Shown here in pieces: positions 30,301 through 39,529 of a stretch of DNA of 64,000 bases (position 1 is its first letter; every line of letters starts with the position of its first letter). The position numbers and the translations under genes were made by a program. This stretch comes from Hirudinaria manillensis (Eukaryota > Annelida > Clitellata > Hirudinida > Hirudinidae). The DNA lies in the NCBI GenBank assembly GCA_034509925.1, contig CM067533.1, positions 5,648,535-5,712,534 of the forward strand, in the 5' to 3' direction. Under the pieces are notes generated by a model. It ran no database searches, was not told the origin of the DNA, and saw only the letters and a program-made list of their open reading frames with translations.

Positions 30301-33300
30301 TCGCTTTTCTTTCTTCTGTTTTGTAAGCAGTCAAATGTTCATAGGCCTGATCAGTGCCTGATTTTCTGAAATTGAGAAAATAAAAATACATAAAAATTTA
30401 TGTTTGCACGGTCAAATGAAATTTAAATAACTATCAAAATAATAAGCCAGTTTAATATTAATTTTCTTTATGTTTAACATAATATATGTAACATAATATA
30501 CATAATAAATGATGAATTCTAACTTTTACCATCAACCTAGGCCGAGTAATAATACTTGCCTTGGCCTTAAAAACAAAAAAAATCTTAAAATCCTATCAAA
30601 CCTCTGAATAATTTTCTGTTGCAACTCATCCCAGCGATGTCTTAAGTTGCTCAGATCCTTAAACATGCTTTGACTGTCACTGTACAAGACACCTCCAGTA
30701 GAGTAGGGTTTTGAACTCAACTGCTTGAGGTATTTTGATGTCATTTCCAGATTATTGAGATCTTGATTTTGCAGAAATTCATTTTTGAGCACCTGTCATA
30801 TCATAGATTTACTAAATCTTCACAATCAAAAGAATGATGATTTTAATATTTTTTTTTGTGTGTAATAATATTCAACCTGAAAGTGACGTCTTATTTCATC
30901 AACTTGAGCCGCATTTGACGGAAGAGTCGAATACTTTGCAAAAGAATCTTCTACGTCAAGCAAATATTTTTCAACCTTAGACTTCCCCAGCATGAATTCT
31001 GCTGTCAATTCCAGCCTTGGCAAAAAAAAAAGTTAAAAAAAGTTCACCACAAGAAAGGATCAACTTAAAAGAAACTGTGTTTCAAACCTCTTTGTCAAAG
31101 TTCTTTGCATTTGTGAAACAGAATGAAACTTTTCCTGTAATTTGATGAGTATCTCTTCAATAGTTGCTGTCCTCTGAGATGAAGTCATGCTGTTGTATTT
31201 CTGTTTGCCAACTTCCAAGTCATCTTTAATCTCTCCCAATCTTGCCTCCATGTTCTGTAAATTATTGTCTCTTGTCTCCAAAGTTCCAAATATTTTTCAT
31301 AATTCAACAAATAAGTGCAGATGAAATAAATAAAAATAAAAATATATTATAAAATAAAATGAAATGGCTTGATTGATTGATTGGTCAATTGATTGATTCC
31401 TTTCTTGTTTGCTTGATTTATTAATTTCGTTTTTCCCTATTTATTATTTATTTTTTAATTTATAAAAAGATCTGTCAGTTTGGTTTCTTTTTATTTTTTT
31501 GGTTTCTTAAATAAAATGAAATGGCTTGAGTTCACAGCGGGAATCACGCAATGGCCACTCACTGTTGCCTGTTTCTTGGCAATCTCAAGCTGTTCACCAG
31601 ATGGATAGAATGATGTCTGAGATCTTAAGCTGATTTCATGTTCCAAAGCATCAATTGTTTGCATCAGTTTCCCAAAATCATTCAAAAGAATGACAGAAGT
31701 GTTTGGCTTTGAATCTTTAACATTGAAATCATAAATTACTGATGTTGCAGATATACATTTGACTATGTATTGAAATGTTATTTAAAGTAAAAGATATTAA
31801 ATTTAAAAAAAAATGCTTTTCAGAAAATGAAGAAATTACAAGTGAGGTTGACTCTCTGATCAAAGTCATCGAGTGCTTGCTGGCAGACGTCAAAATCCCG
31901 CCGAAAAGACTCGTAAGCGTGACCGCCTCTTTCGGCATTCATCAGGTAATCATTGCTTTCGGTCAAGTTCTTCCTCAGTAATGACCTTTTTTCCAATGGT
32001 ATTTCTTGATACTGTCAGAAACAATAATTTTTTTTAGACAATAATTCTATTATTATAATCTATAATTAATATAATTAATATTATTAATAATTATTATATT
32101 ATTATCATCTATTATTATTATTATTATTATAATTCGATTATATATTTTTTATTATAAAAAGTAAGAATTTGAAAATTTCTAAGCTTCTAGTAGAACATCC
32201 TTAAATTTTTAATTCTAGGCTTTACCTTCATTGCATTCAGAGATTTTATCTGTTGAATCAGGTGGATTGCCAGGCACTTGTACATCTTTGATAGTACATT
32301 ATCCATCTTATCAGTAAGTTCAACATAATTCTTCTTCAGTCTAAAATAAAACAAGTCCCATTCCATCAAGGAATGCCAATATTGCAATTTTGTAAAATAT
32401 TGAAAACATGATGTGCCAATTAATTTTCTGAAAAAAAGTTCCATAATTATGGTAATTCATCTGCTACACAAAGTGCCATAATTACAATTTCATATTTAGA
32501 AGCAGCTGGTGTACTATATCTTTACAATAACCATCTTAGCTGCCTTTTCTGGAAGAAAACAAATAGTGGTTGCTTTGAAAATGCAGATAATAATAAAAGC
32601 ACAACAACAACCTTGAGGCAGCAGCAGACGTCTCATCTTCAGGTGAGCAGACGATGAAACAAAGAGAGGGAAGAATTCCTTCAAGACCTTCAGAATTCCT
32701 AACTTTCCACTTTGAAGACAATGAACTGCTCAACAGGGTGCACTTTTCTCCCTCAGATATTGAAAACTGGAATATAAAAAGAAAATTATCTCCAAAAACA
32801 TGGAAATTTGTTCAAAAATATATTTAATTACTTAATTATAAAGTACAAGATAATTTAAATAATTCAATTTAAGTAATTCAATGCTTTATTCAGGTTTGAA
32901 CATTAGATGAAATAAACTACAAACAGTAGACATTGTGATTATATTTCACTTTCAGGCCAATATAAACATAAATAGCCTTTAAATTGAAAATTAAAATCAT
33001 AACAAAACATAAAAAATAAAAAATAATAATAATAATAATAAGTCTCGACCTACATTTGAAAGCTTATAGGAGCAGAGAGCCTTGATGACTGAGTTTGGAG
33101 CAAGACTCTTTGAAGAGATTTTTATGGAAGGAACTTCTTTTGACCGTCGACAGATGGAGTCAACAACTTCCCCGTAATGTTCCGTTGTTTTTTTAACCTC
33201 CTTTGAAAATGAAAACATGAAGCGTTACAAATGCAGATGATTAACATTTCAAGGCTTATCAATATTCAATACTTTGTTTTAATTATTCAAAGCCTGCATA

Positions 33301-36300
33301 AATTATGTATAAATATCAAGTGATTGAAAGTGTAGCACAAAATGGAATAAACACACCATAGATATATTTTAATAATTTCACTGCATTATATTTATTTTTA
33401 ATTATTTATGTTTGCTAATGTTTAATCGTTAGCAGTTGATGTCGTTATTGTCAAGTAGTGCGATAAATATTTATTCATTTTATTTATTTTTAGCATTTAA
33501 AGACAAGAATCAATATTTAAATAAATATATAAATAAATAAATATTCAATTTTATTTATTTTAAGCATTTAGAGACAAGAATTAATATTTAAATAAATATA
33601 TAAATAAATAAATGTTTACATAAATATATAAATAAATAAATACTTATTCATTTTATTTATTTTTAAGTATTTAAAGACAAGAATCAAAATGTACCGTCAA
33701 CACATCAACAATCTTCTGGGCCTCATCAGCACTTGTAACCTGCTTCTCAGACAATCCATCAATCAGATTCAACTGCTTCACCAGCCAACCATCAGTCTCT
33801 GCCAACTCACTGTGGAACTGTTAAAAGTTACTGAAGTATTACTGGCTCAGAATATAAAATATATTTACGTTTATTGAGTTTAAAATATATTTACATTTAT
33901 TGAGTTTAAAATATATTTATATTTATTGAGTTTAAAATAAACAAGTCTAAATACAATGGTTTGAATGTATTGCATTGAATAACATTAAGAATGATGTTGT
34001 GACACTAGGCTTTGAGTGCCATTTTTCTTTTATTTGTGTGTTGTTCATTCATTACATTTATTTATATTGTGATTATGATTATGATTACATGGCTACCTAT
34101 GTACATATAAGTAAAAGTAAATGGATCAAATTAAAACCTGTTTGTAGGACTTGATGTTTCTAATGTGAATCTCCATGCAATGAGAGAGCTGAACTAACCA
34201 AGCCGTTTGAACTTGAAGAAGATTGCAGAAAAACTGCAGAAAATGATGTCAATAGTAATAATACATAATAAAGTTTTAACAATGACAGCCCAAAATGTTA
34301 TCCTCAGCCACAAGTGTTTTTATTGAGCCATCAATAAATCAAATGATAAGGAAAACAATAGCTCCAAATTGGCATTTTGGGACATAACAAGCTGAAACAA
34401 CAATTGAGCATTAGGTCTGCAATGCCTGGCTGGCAGTTAACATTTCATTAAATTGCTAAGGCAATAGTAATTCCAACAGAATTAAACAGAATAATTGATT
34501 ATTAACAATTTAATTGTTAATAGAAACATTTTGAGCAATTATGGTAACTCTCGGTTAACGTGGAAATGATAAAAAGATAAAGAAAAGAAACAATGTTATC
34601 ACCTGAATGGTATGTGAGGCAGGATGTTGGTCACGCAAGAGATTGTCACCTCTCTCCAGCAGTGATGCATGTTTGTCGTCACGTCCCTTCAGGTCCCTTC
34701 CAAAAGCCTGAACAGAAATGGCCAGATATTTAGGTGTTATTTAGGTATTTTTGTGGTTTTATTAATAAAAGAGGAAAATATTTCTTAGATACCAGACCTC
34801 CATCACATCTTATTTAGATCGTGTGTGCCTTCAAAACAACTAAGAATAGTTTGAAGCTGTTTAATGTGCCAGACATGAATTTTTAAAAATCACAAGTTTT
34901 TTCAGATGATATCTACTGACAGATCATCATTGTCATCATCATCATCAATACTCCCACCACCATCGTAACCGTCGTCGTCATCATCATCATAATCATCTTG
35001 TCACTGCTTCCATATTGATTTCAAGTGTTCAAACATGACAATATTTTCAGTTATTAACTTACAATTGCACATGAAATTGTTCCAAATTTCAATAAAGACA
35101 AATTAAATGATTGATTATAAATGCTTTTTTGAGTTTCCTAACATTTTTTGGTGAAATTGTATAAATGATTTTGAAACTCAATCACATGTTCCAATATCAT
35201 TATTATTATCATCGATATCATTCAAATATTATTATTATTATCAATATCATTCAGAAGTGAAAGATAACTGATGTGCATAAATAAATCATTTAGTTTAAAA
35301 AATTGAACAAAACTACACCACCTACAATGTACAATCAATGTTCCTCAGCATCATAAACAATGTGATAAGGCAGTGGAAAAAAATCGTCCCATTTATTTCA
35401 ATGTCAGTGCACTTATCGTTATCATTAATGCATTAATCAATCAGTAATATTACTTGTCTTTCTTTTAGCAATCATTCTTAAGCTTTAATAATAAGTTATC
35501 AATATTTACTTCAAATGAATCTAAACTCACTTGGAATTTGTCCATTCCCTCTTCTGCAATTTCAGCAGACGACACGCAGTCGGATGTTCTTCCTTCCTTC
35601 TCCTTCAACCATTCCAACTCCGAGCTGACGTCCTTCAGGAATGAAACCAAGGATCGGAGGTTGGCCAGACGAAAGTTTGAGGTGCTCTGAACGTTTCAAG
35701 AATTCATGGACTTTTATTTATTTATTTAATTATTTTATTTAATTATTTTTCTTTATTTATTTTTCTTTCTTTCTTTATTTTTATTTATTTATTTTTCTTT
35801 ATTTATTTATTTATTTTAATTTACATTTTCAACATTTAAAATCAAAAACAGGAAAACTGATATAAAAAATGTTCATAATTAAATGGGAACATTTAAAAAT
35901 AAGTGAACTTATTTTTCTAATTAAACATTGTTGAAAATAATGTCCTGCCTGAAGTTGGATGTACAAAAGCTCCAGTTGAGAAAGTTGCTTGTTGTAGAGA
36001 GAATGTTGTGCAAGGGGAACATTTTTCTGCAATTAAATAGAAATTATTAAAATTATTAATCATAATCAAAAATAATTCTTAAATTATAGAAAATATTCCC
36101 CATTATTCTTTTAAAATTTCTGATAAACAATGCAACCTTTGCATTAATGCATTCCTGAATGGAGGACTGATAGTCTTTGATGTCCAAGTGCCATTTTTTC
36201 TGCAATTCCAAGCAATCAAATGATGATCTCAAATCACTTCCATATCCTGCCTTCTCCATTTCTCTCTGAAAAAAATGTGTTTTGTATTTAAACTGAATTT

Positions 36301-39226
36301 TTGCTCAAAAATTTTCAGAAATCCACTCCGAACAATGGCAATAGCCCAATCTATCAATACTAATATTATTATTATTGTTTATGCTATCATCATCATAACC
36401 ACCACCACCATCTAGAGATGTATGCATTACATCAGTAAATTTATAAATCTCAAGTTTGAGAATTTCAATGACATTTTAAAATAATTTAATGTTTAAAAGA
36501 GATTTTATTGTTTTTATTTTATTTCATTTATTTTTGTGCAGATAAAAAAAATTCCACCTCCTTCTCTTTCAGCCATCGGAAGCAGTCCTGCAATTGGTCG
36601 GACAGGAACCCAGCAGAGCCTTCGTGCAGAGAAGCGTCTGATGAATTTCCAGATTCCATGTGGTTCACCAATGCATCCTTATTCTTTGAATATCTCTTCC
36701 TCAGTGATTGGATGCTGCAATGCATGCTATTTGTTCATGCGGTCCCAAATCTTATCGGACATATGAATGGTCGAATGATGCTTTGCATGATCGGCGTTGC
36801 TTACGTAGGCACCTAATATTTCTTATGGGTCCACATGTTTAATCCAAACTGGAATCTATTTGGTAACTTAGTTCTTAAACAAAGATTTTTTTTACTAAAT
36901 AAAATGATTTAAATAAATAAATAAATTTTAAATAAAATGGTTTAATTTATCAGTTTATTATTTATATTAAAGTCCAATTCCAATTCCATGACAACTGACT
37001 TTTTGGCCATTAAACTCAGATCCTGATGTCCTCCCTGCTGGAGTTTCTGAAGATCGGTGAAGAGTACTTGGAAGGAATCTTCGATGTTGCTTTGGAGCTG
37101 CTTTAGGTTGGTCAGTGCAGATTTTGAACTGTAGCCCCATTTTTTCATAGTCTTTAGGAAAATGTTTATAATAGGCATGTGTGCAATATAATAAAGTAGA
37201 TAAAAATACATATGTATTTATGATATAATGACCAATAAAAATTAATATTAATGTTATTTCATTAGGTAACCTTTTATTATTACCTGATTCAGACAATATC
37301 AAAGACTTTAATCTATTAAATCTAAATTAATTTAATTAATCTAATTTAATTAAATTAATCTAATTAATTTAGTAAATCTAAATTAATATAGAACTCCAAT
37401 TCAAACCAACCGTCATTTTAGCTTCCATGTTGTCCAGAAGATCCTGGCATTTATTGCATTCCCAACGTACTCTATCAACTAAGTTATCCATTTTCTGAAG
37501 CCTATTTAAAACAAATTTATAGCAAAATTATTTAGTTTATTTTTTTACAAATCAACGTAATTTTTACATAATTAAGGTTAAAAAAAAAATAATCTTACCT
37601 TGTGAGTTCTATCTGAATGGCAGAATCTCTTTCTTGTAGTGCCATGACAAATTCATTCCATAATTTGTTAACTTCATTGATGTGTTGTTCTGCTTTTATA
37701 GGAATATGTCTTGTGTTCTGAAAATATTTCAAAGATCTCAAGCAGAGAATACTCAAGACTTATAACCAATTGACGTATCTTTTAAAAAGATTTTTTTAAA
37801 TTTTAGTTAATTATTTTTAAAATATCACTCATTCTCAAACCTGAAGATCATCAAAGATGTTGGTAATGAGGTATCTTTCTTGGGACTTTTGGGAAACATC
37901 TTTGATTCGAAATCTTTCAAAATCTTGAGCAACATCCTTGAATGGTTGATAATAAAAAAAAAATAAATAAATAAAAAGTTTGATAAATTCAAACTGCCCA
38001 CATCAAGTGTCATTTTGGAGTGCTTGTCATAAAAGGAGTTTGTGTGCTACGCAAACATCCTACAATTTGTTTGCCATGTCACCGTTGGTGGGACTAAAGT
38101 GTGAAATTGCTTTACTTTACTTAACAGATGGCAACATGTGATAACAGTACCACTTAATAACCAGTACCACTTAATTATAAGTAGCCATTCATTAGTCACA
38201 CTTGTTGATTGGTTTTCACAATCAATGAGAATACAATCGAAAGCAGACTTTCATGTTTTCAGTCTGTACAATCTAATTCTTATTGTTAAACTTTGCTGAT
38301 TTTATCGACAATGAATAAGATCTAATCAATCAACAGACAAATCTTCAGACTGACCTTCATCTCTGAAAGAGTTTGTGGAAAATTTCTCTGCGAGAGATCG
38401 AGTATAGCATCTCTGAGCCATCTCATGAGTTTTTGAGACAAATTAAGATATTCATTCCATTTTAAGTTTGGATTCTGTCAAAGATTTCACAATTTCAGTA
38501 ATTTCAAATAACTTAAATAAAAATCAAACAAAAAAATGCAAAATTTGAAACATCAAAACAATGCTTGTCATTCAAAATTTAAGGCTCAGAATATTTATTT
38601 TATTTTATTTAATTCTCTAAAACATGAGTAAAATAAAATATTATCAGTGTTAATTTTAAAGCATATACTAATGAAATAAGATGATACAAGTGAATAAACA
38701 AAGTTTATAAACAAGTTTGAATCAATAAACAATTCAAATCATTAAAAATAAAAGGCATTCAAAAATCTCAATAATAATTTATGCATGAAGGTTAAAAAGG
38801 TTTCAAAGATCTTTTTTTTTAATTTAAAAACAGAAGCATATATTTCATATGAAATAAATCAAATAAAATATTTATCTTAAATTTATCAGGAATACAAACA
38901 TAACAAGAAACATACAATCTCCCTGGAGGGACTCAGTGCAAACGTTGGTGTTGAACATCCTGAGGATGAAGATATTCTCGTGGTTCTTTCTTCGTGCCTT
39001 GTTTGATACTCTGACATTCATCAAATATTTCATTATTTTTAAATTGTTTAAATTGTTGTTATTTGGGGAAAATGGCTTTAAAAAAAAAGCTGATAAAGTA
39101 GGCAATTCAAATAATTATCTGCAAGACTGCCATAATCATTTTAAAAACACAGAGCAACATTAACTAACCTCTACTGTAAACACCTTGTTTTGGTAGAGTA
39201 TGATCACTTCTGTAAGCCATTTGAGC
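1..39226 (-). CDS. Giant spectraplakin (MACF1/dystonin/Shot family), 3' partial
   Basis: One gene spans the left 39 kb on the minus strand. Spectraplakins link actin, microtubules and intermediate-type filaments or junctions. Domain order from the 5' side is plakin domain with internal SH3, then plakin repeats, then a spectrin-repeat rod, which is the MACF1/dystonin-b/Shot order and not that of plectin. I chained 68 exons (24 plakin-domain, 2 plakin-repeat, 42 rod) whose phases agree at every junction, giving about 6,800 residues without a stop or frameshift. EF-hand and GAS2 domains expected at the C-terminus would lie left of position 1. No calponin-homology actin-binding domain was found to the right of 39.2 kb. 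The first exon is not identified: the 39169-39226 exon begins with one base of a split codon, so at least one upstream exon exists. Confidence 0.93.
178..402. repeat. AAAT tetranucleotide microsatellite
   Basis: About 225 bp of (AAAT)n with occasional AATG and AATTG variants, in the spectraplakin intron between the 1-146 and 567-767 exons. The open frame across it on the minus strand (FIYLFIYL repeats) is an artefact. Confidence 0.95.
2255..2400. repeat. Degenerate 12-14 bp minisatellite
   Basis: Repeated TACATCAGAC(A/T)G units with variants such as CACATCAGATAG, in a spectraplakin intron next to the 2429-2653 exon. Confidence 0.75.
4247..4425. repeat. Tandem repeat, about three copies of a 60-70 bp AT-rich unit
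   Basis: The string CATTATAATATT followed by TTATCACATTTTTATATTT recurs three times with small indels, ending about 80 bp from the 4508-4681 exon. Confidence 0.8.
5268..5340. repeat. TA dinucleotide microsatellite
   Basis: Almost pure (TA)n followed by ATTATTATATA variants in a spectraplakin intron. Confidence 0.9.
5560..5670. repeat. ATATA/ATATAATAT pentanucleotide repeat
   Basis: Imperfect (AATAT)n, with ATACAAT variants, starting a few bases upstream (in transcript sense) of the 5429-5548 exon acceptor. Confidence 0.85.
6653..12561 (-). CDS. Spectraplakin rod, middle part (spectrin repeats, 12 exons)
   Basis: Exons in transcript order: 12391-12561, 11268-11395, 10869-11038, 10557-10690, about 10086-10298 (alternative donor at 10083), 9759-9872, 9052-9168, 8518-8727, 7941-8102, 7510-7680, 6978-7298 and 6653-6789. 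All phases agree. The 12391 exon ends at AAAG/GCATGT, a GC donor. Using it joins NVTEPK directly to VKFISEKASQFFADIDRL, a smooth spectrin helix. The first intron of this group (11396-12390) carries a truncated LINE in the same orientation as the gene. The 6978-7298 exon is again exactly 321 nt. The encoded protein is coiled and helical, with no extra domain seen. Confidence 0.86.
9239..9312. repeat. Dispersed repeat, copy A
   Basis: GAGTAGAAGATACTAAACGT and then ATGGTTTCTTAATAAACATC, followed by TTTACATCATTAGATAACTA, is repeated with a few changes at 11452-11530 in another intron of the same gene. Confidence 0.75.
11452..11530. repeat. Dispersed repeat, copy B
   Basis: Same unit as 9239-9312: GAGTAGAATATACTAAACAG, ATGGTTTCTTAATAAACATT and TACATCATCAGATAACTATA. 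Both copies are in the same orientation 2.2 kb apart, so this is either segmental duplication or an interspersed family. Confidence 0.75.
11742..12320 (-). mobile_element. 5'-truncated non-LTR retrotransposon (LINE) with target-site duplication
   Basis: A minus-strand reading frame (about 11938-12290) encodes the C-terminal tail common to many non-LTR elements: TQIHDLQTALFMFAYH, IPKIFSDFF, then GPRLYTSIPDSVREL and an FKKLYKSHL-like end. The minus-strand element ends in a poly(A) tract, seen as poly(T) at about 11749-11764. An identical 11-bp AT-rich sequence flanks the insert at 11731-11741 and 12321-12331, as expected of a target-site duplication. The reverse-transcriptase core and endonuclease are absent, so this is a dead 5'-truncated copy. 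It sits in a spectraplakin intron, about 60 bp downstream of a donor site, in sense orientation. Confidence 0.8.
11856..11901 (-). other. Stem-loop in the LINE 3' untranslated region
   Basis: An outer pair (GGGTCAGTCT at 11856-11865 with AGACTGGCCC at 11892-11901, one G-U type mismatch) encloses a perfect inner hairpin, GGAAGC at 11869-11874 and GCTTCC at 11879-11884, with a GCAA loop. It lies between the end of the reverse-transcriptase frame and the poly(A) tract. Some LINEs carry 3' hairpins recognised by their own reverse transcriptase; that role here is inference. Confidence 0.6.
12733..18476 (-). CDS. Spectraplakin rod, proximal part (spectrin repeats, 16 exons)
   Basis: Exons in transcript order: 18342-18476, 18125-18280, 17866-18048, 17699-17782, 17283-17573, 16687-17116, 16213-16394, 15782-16102, 15511-15625, 15240-15263, 14826-15049, 14403-14523, 14016-14218, 13455-13775, 13213-13375 and 12733-12899. 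Each encodes amphipathic helices with the spectrin-repeat style (conserved Trp in the first helix, Leu heptads, charged surface), for example KFATWLSTAVDELN in the 17866 exon. Two exons are exactly 321 nt (107 codons), about one repeat each. The 24-nt exon at 15240-15263 is needed to keep phase between its neighbours. No break or stop was found. The rod acts as a flexible spacer between the N-terminal binding domains and the C-terminal microtubule-binding end. Confidence 0.87.
18544..20925 (-). CDS. Spectraplakin second plakin-repeat exon (2,382 nt, 794 codons)
   Basis: The exon begins after a CTTTTTTCCAG acceptor, is phase 0 at both ends, and encodes another long run of plakin repeats after a Ser/Leu/Asp-rich leader (QKNESSLNDSLSDLLSEDL). 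Typical units include FMDELV-like helices and the strings SGLVHNPETGKQLPILEAIE and FVNPFNRKHIGLVECLFGLE. The 3' end is set at GAA/GTAAAG, which removes a 67-nt intron (18477-18543) and joins in frame to the first rod exon. If that intron is retained, translation continues 14 codons to a TAA at 18502 (ending FTRREET), giving a protein that ends in plakin repeats. Inference: this could be a regulated terminal isoform. Confidence 0.9.
21460..28716 (-). CDS. Spectraplakin giant plakin-repeat exon (7,257 nt, 2,419 codons)
   Basis: A single uninterrupted exon of exactly 2,419 codons (phase 0 at both ends). It has a clean acceptor (TATTTTCAG) at the right edge and a CAG/GTGGAA donor at the left. It encodes dozens of plakin (plectin) repeats of about 38 residues. 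The recurring pattern is a hydrophobic LxEAIxxGLID helix pair followed by a hairpin around DPxTGxxI; examples are VIDPITRKKLTLIEAVNLGY and FIDPTTFSVISLKEAQEFGL. Low-complexity Ser/Lys/Asp linkers lie at both ends and near the middle. In vertebrates such repeats bind intermediate filaments, and fly Shot carries a comparable giant exon that is alternatively included. Reading past the donor gives only VEK and a stop, so an intron-retained isoform would end here. Confidence 0.95.
29104..33200 (-). CDS. Spectraplakin exons: plakin-domain SH3 and following spectrin repeats
   Basis: Exons in transcript order: 33054-33200, 32612-32766, 32226-32340, 31840-32011, 31563-31714, 31088-31254, 30877-31015, 30602-30792, 30212-30365, 29863-29946 and 29104-29298. 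The SH3 embedded in the plakin domain is split across the first two exons: IKALCSYKLSN, then FSISEGEKCTLL, SKWKVRNSEGLEGILPSLCF. It matches the family pattern of a conserved KWKV strand followed by a VPSVCF-like strand. The remaining exons are heptad-rich spectrin-like helices. The last exon (65 codons, phase 0) ends in KLKCSFV and joins directly to the giant plakin-repeat exon. The family SH3 packs against spectrin repeats and is thought to be non-canonical. Confidence 0.9.
29606..29848. repeat. 30-bp minisatellite, eight copies
   Basis: Unit GAGGATGATAATAATGAACA plus TGTTGCACAT, eight nearly identical copies, one with a 3-bp expansion and one with two substitutions. The array ends 14 bp from the donor of the 29863-29946 spectraplakin exon. 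The open frames across it on both strands are artefacts of a unit divisible by three. Confidence 0.95.
33478..33690. repeat. Tandem repeat abutting a spectraplakin donor site
   Basis: A 60-90 bp unit containing GCATTTAAAGACAAGAATCA flanked by TTTATT/AAATA runs is present about three times. The last copy ends within a few bases of the donor of exon 33695-33817. Confidence 0.8.
33695..39226 (-). CDS. Spectraplakin exons: plakin domain, first half (spectrin repeats before the SH3)
   Basis: Exons in transcript order: 39169-39226, 38355-38474, 37841-37936, 37599-37717, 37411-37501, 37000-37151, 36558-36714, 36137-36265, 35949-36026, 35531-35686, 34603-34707, 34138-34233 and 33695-33817. Recognisable plakin-domain patterns include WNEYLNLSQKLMRWL followed by RNFPQTL in the 38355 exon, matching the first spectrin repeat after the actin-binding domain in MACF1 and plectin. 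ELEWLKEKE in the 35531 exon matches the MACF1 ELIWLNEKE segment, and an AWLVQLSHCMEIHI segment lies in the 34138 exon. Phases agree throughout. The 35949 exon ends at a GC donor (CAG followed by GCAGGA), and a GT donor there would add unnatural residues. The domain normally targets junctional or filament partners. Confidence 0.88.
33862..33935. repeat. 28-bp tandem repeat, about three copies
   Basis: TTTATTGAGTTTAAAATATA recurs three times immediately upstream (transcript sense) of the 33695-33817 exon. Confidence 0.8.
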
Positions 39227-39478
39227 CTTAAAGGGTAAATTCAAATTGACATGACTAACTCTTCTTGTTTTGTTTTACATATGTTACATGACTATATAAT
39301 CTAACAAAAATTTAATGACTACAGTACGAAAAGAATCCGTCATTGCTTCAAATCAATCCCGACATCATAGCAGCTACTTATGGATATGATGATTGATCTA
39401 ACAGCAAAAATAAAAATAAAAAAGCTATGTGAGTAATAAACGCTTCAATAAGCTCAACTAGGAAACACAACGTTTTAC

Positions 39479-39529
39479 CTGATAGGTATGCTTTTGCAAC
39501 TCGTCAGCTAATCTCCGAAACGAAACGTC
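39479..39529 (-). other. Possible 5' exon upstream of the spectraplakin plakin domain
   Basis: A 51-nt stretch is flanked by a good acceptor (TTTCCTGCTAG) and donor (CAG/GTAAAA), with only one open frame (DVSFRRLADELQKHTYQ). Its end is phase 0, whereas the next recognised exon (39169-39226) must be entered in phase 2, so the two cannot be joined directly. It is either a non-coding or alternative exon, needs a small exon in between, or is a chance match. Confidence 0.25.

Noticed and set aside
36715..36816. Plus-strand frame HAVPNLIGHMNGRMMLCMIG in an intron
   Set aside because: Short, no start context of its own and no homologue recognised; likely chance.
38880..39010. Plus-strand short frame reading VEHPEDEDILVVLSSCL, and minus-strand YLHPQDVQHQ reading, considered as CH2-domain remnants
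   Set aside because: Neither has suitable splice sites in a frame joining the plakin domain, and similarity to CH2 ends is only a few residues.
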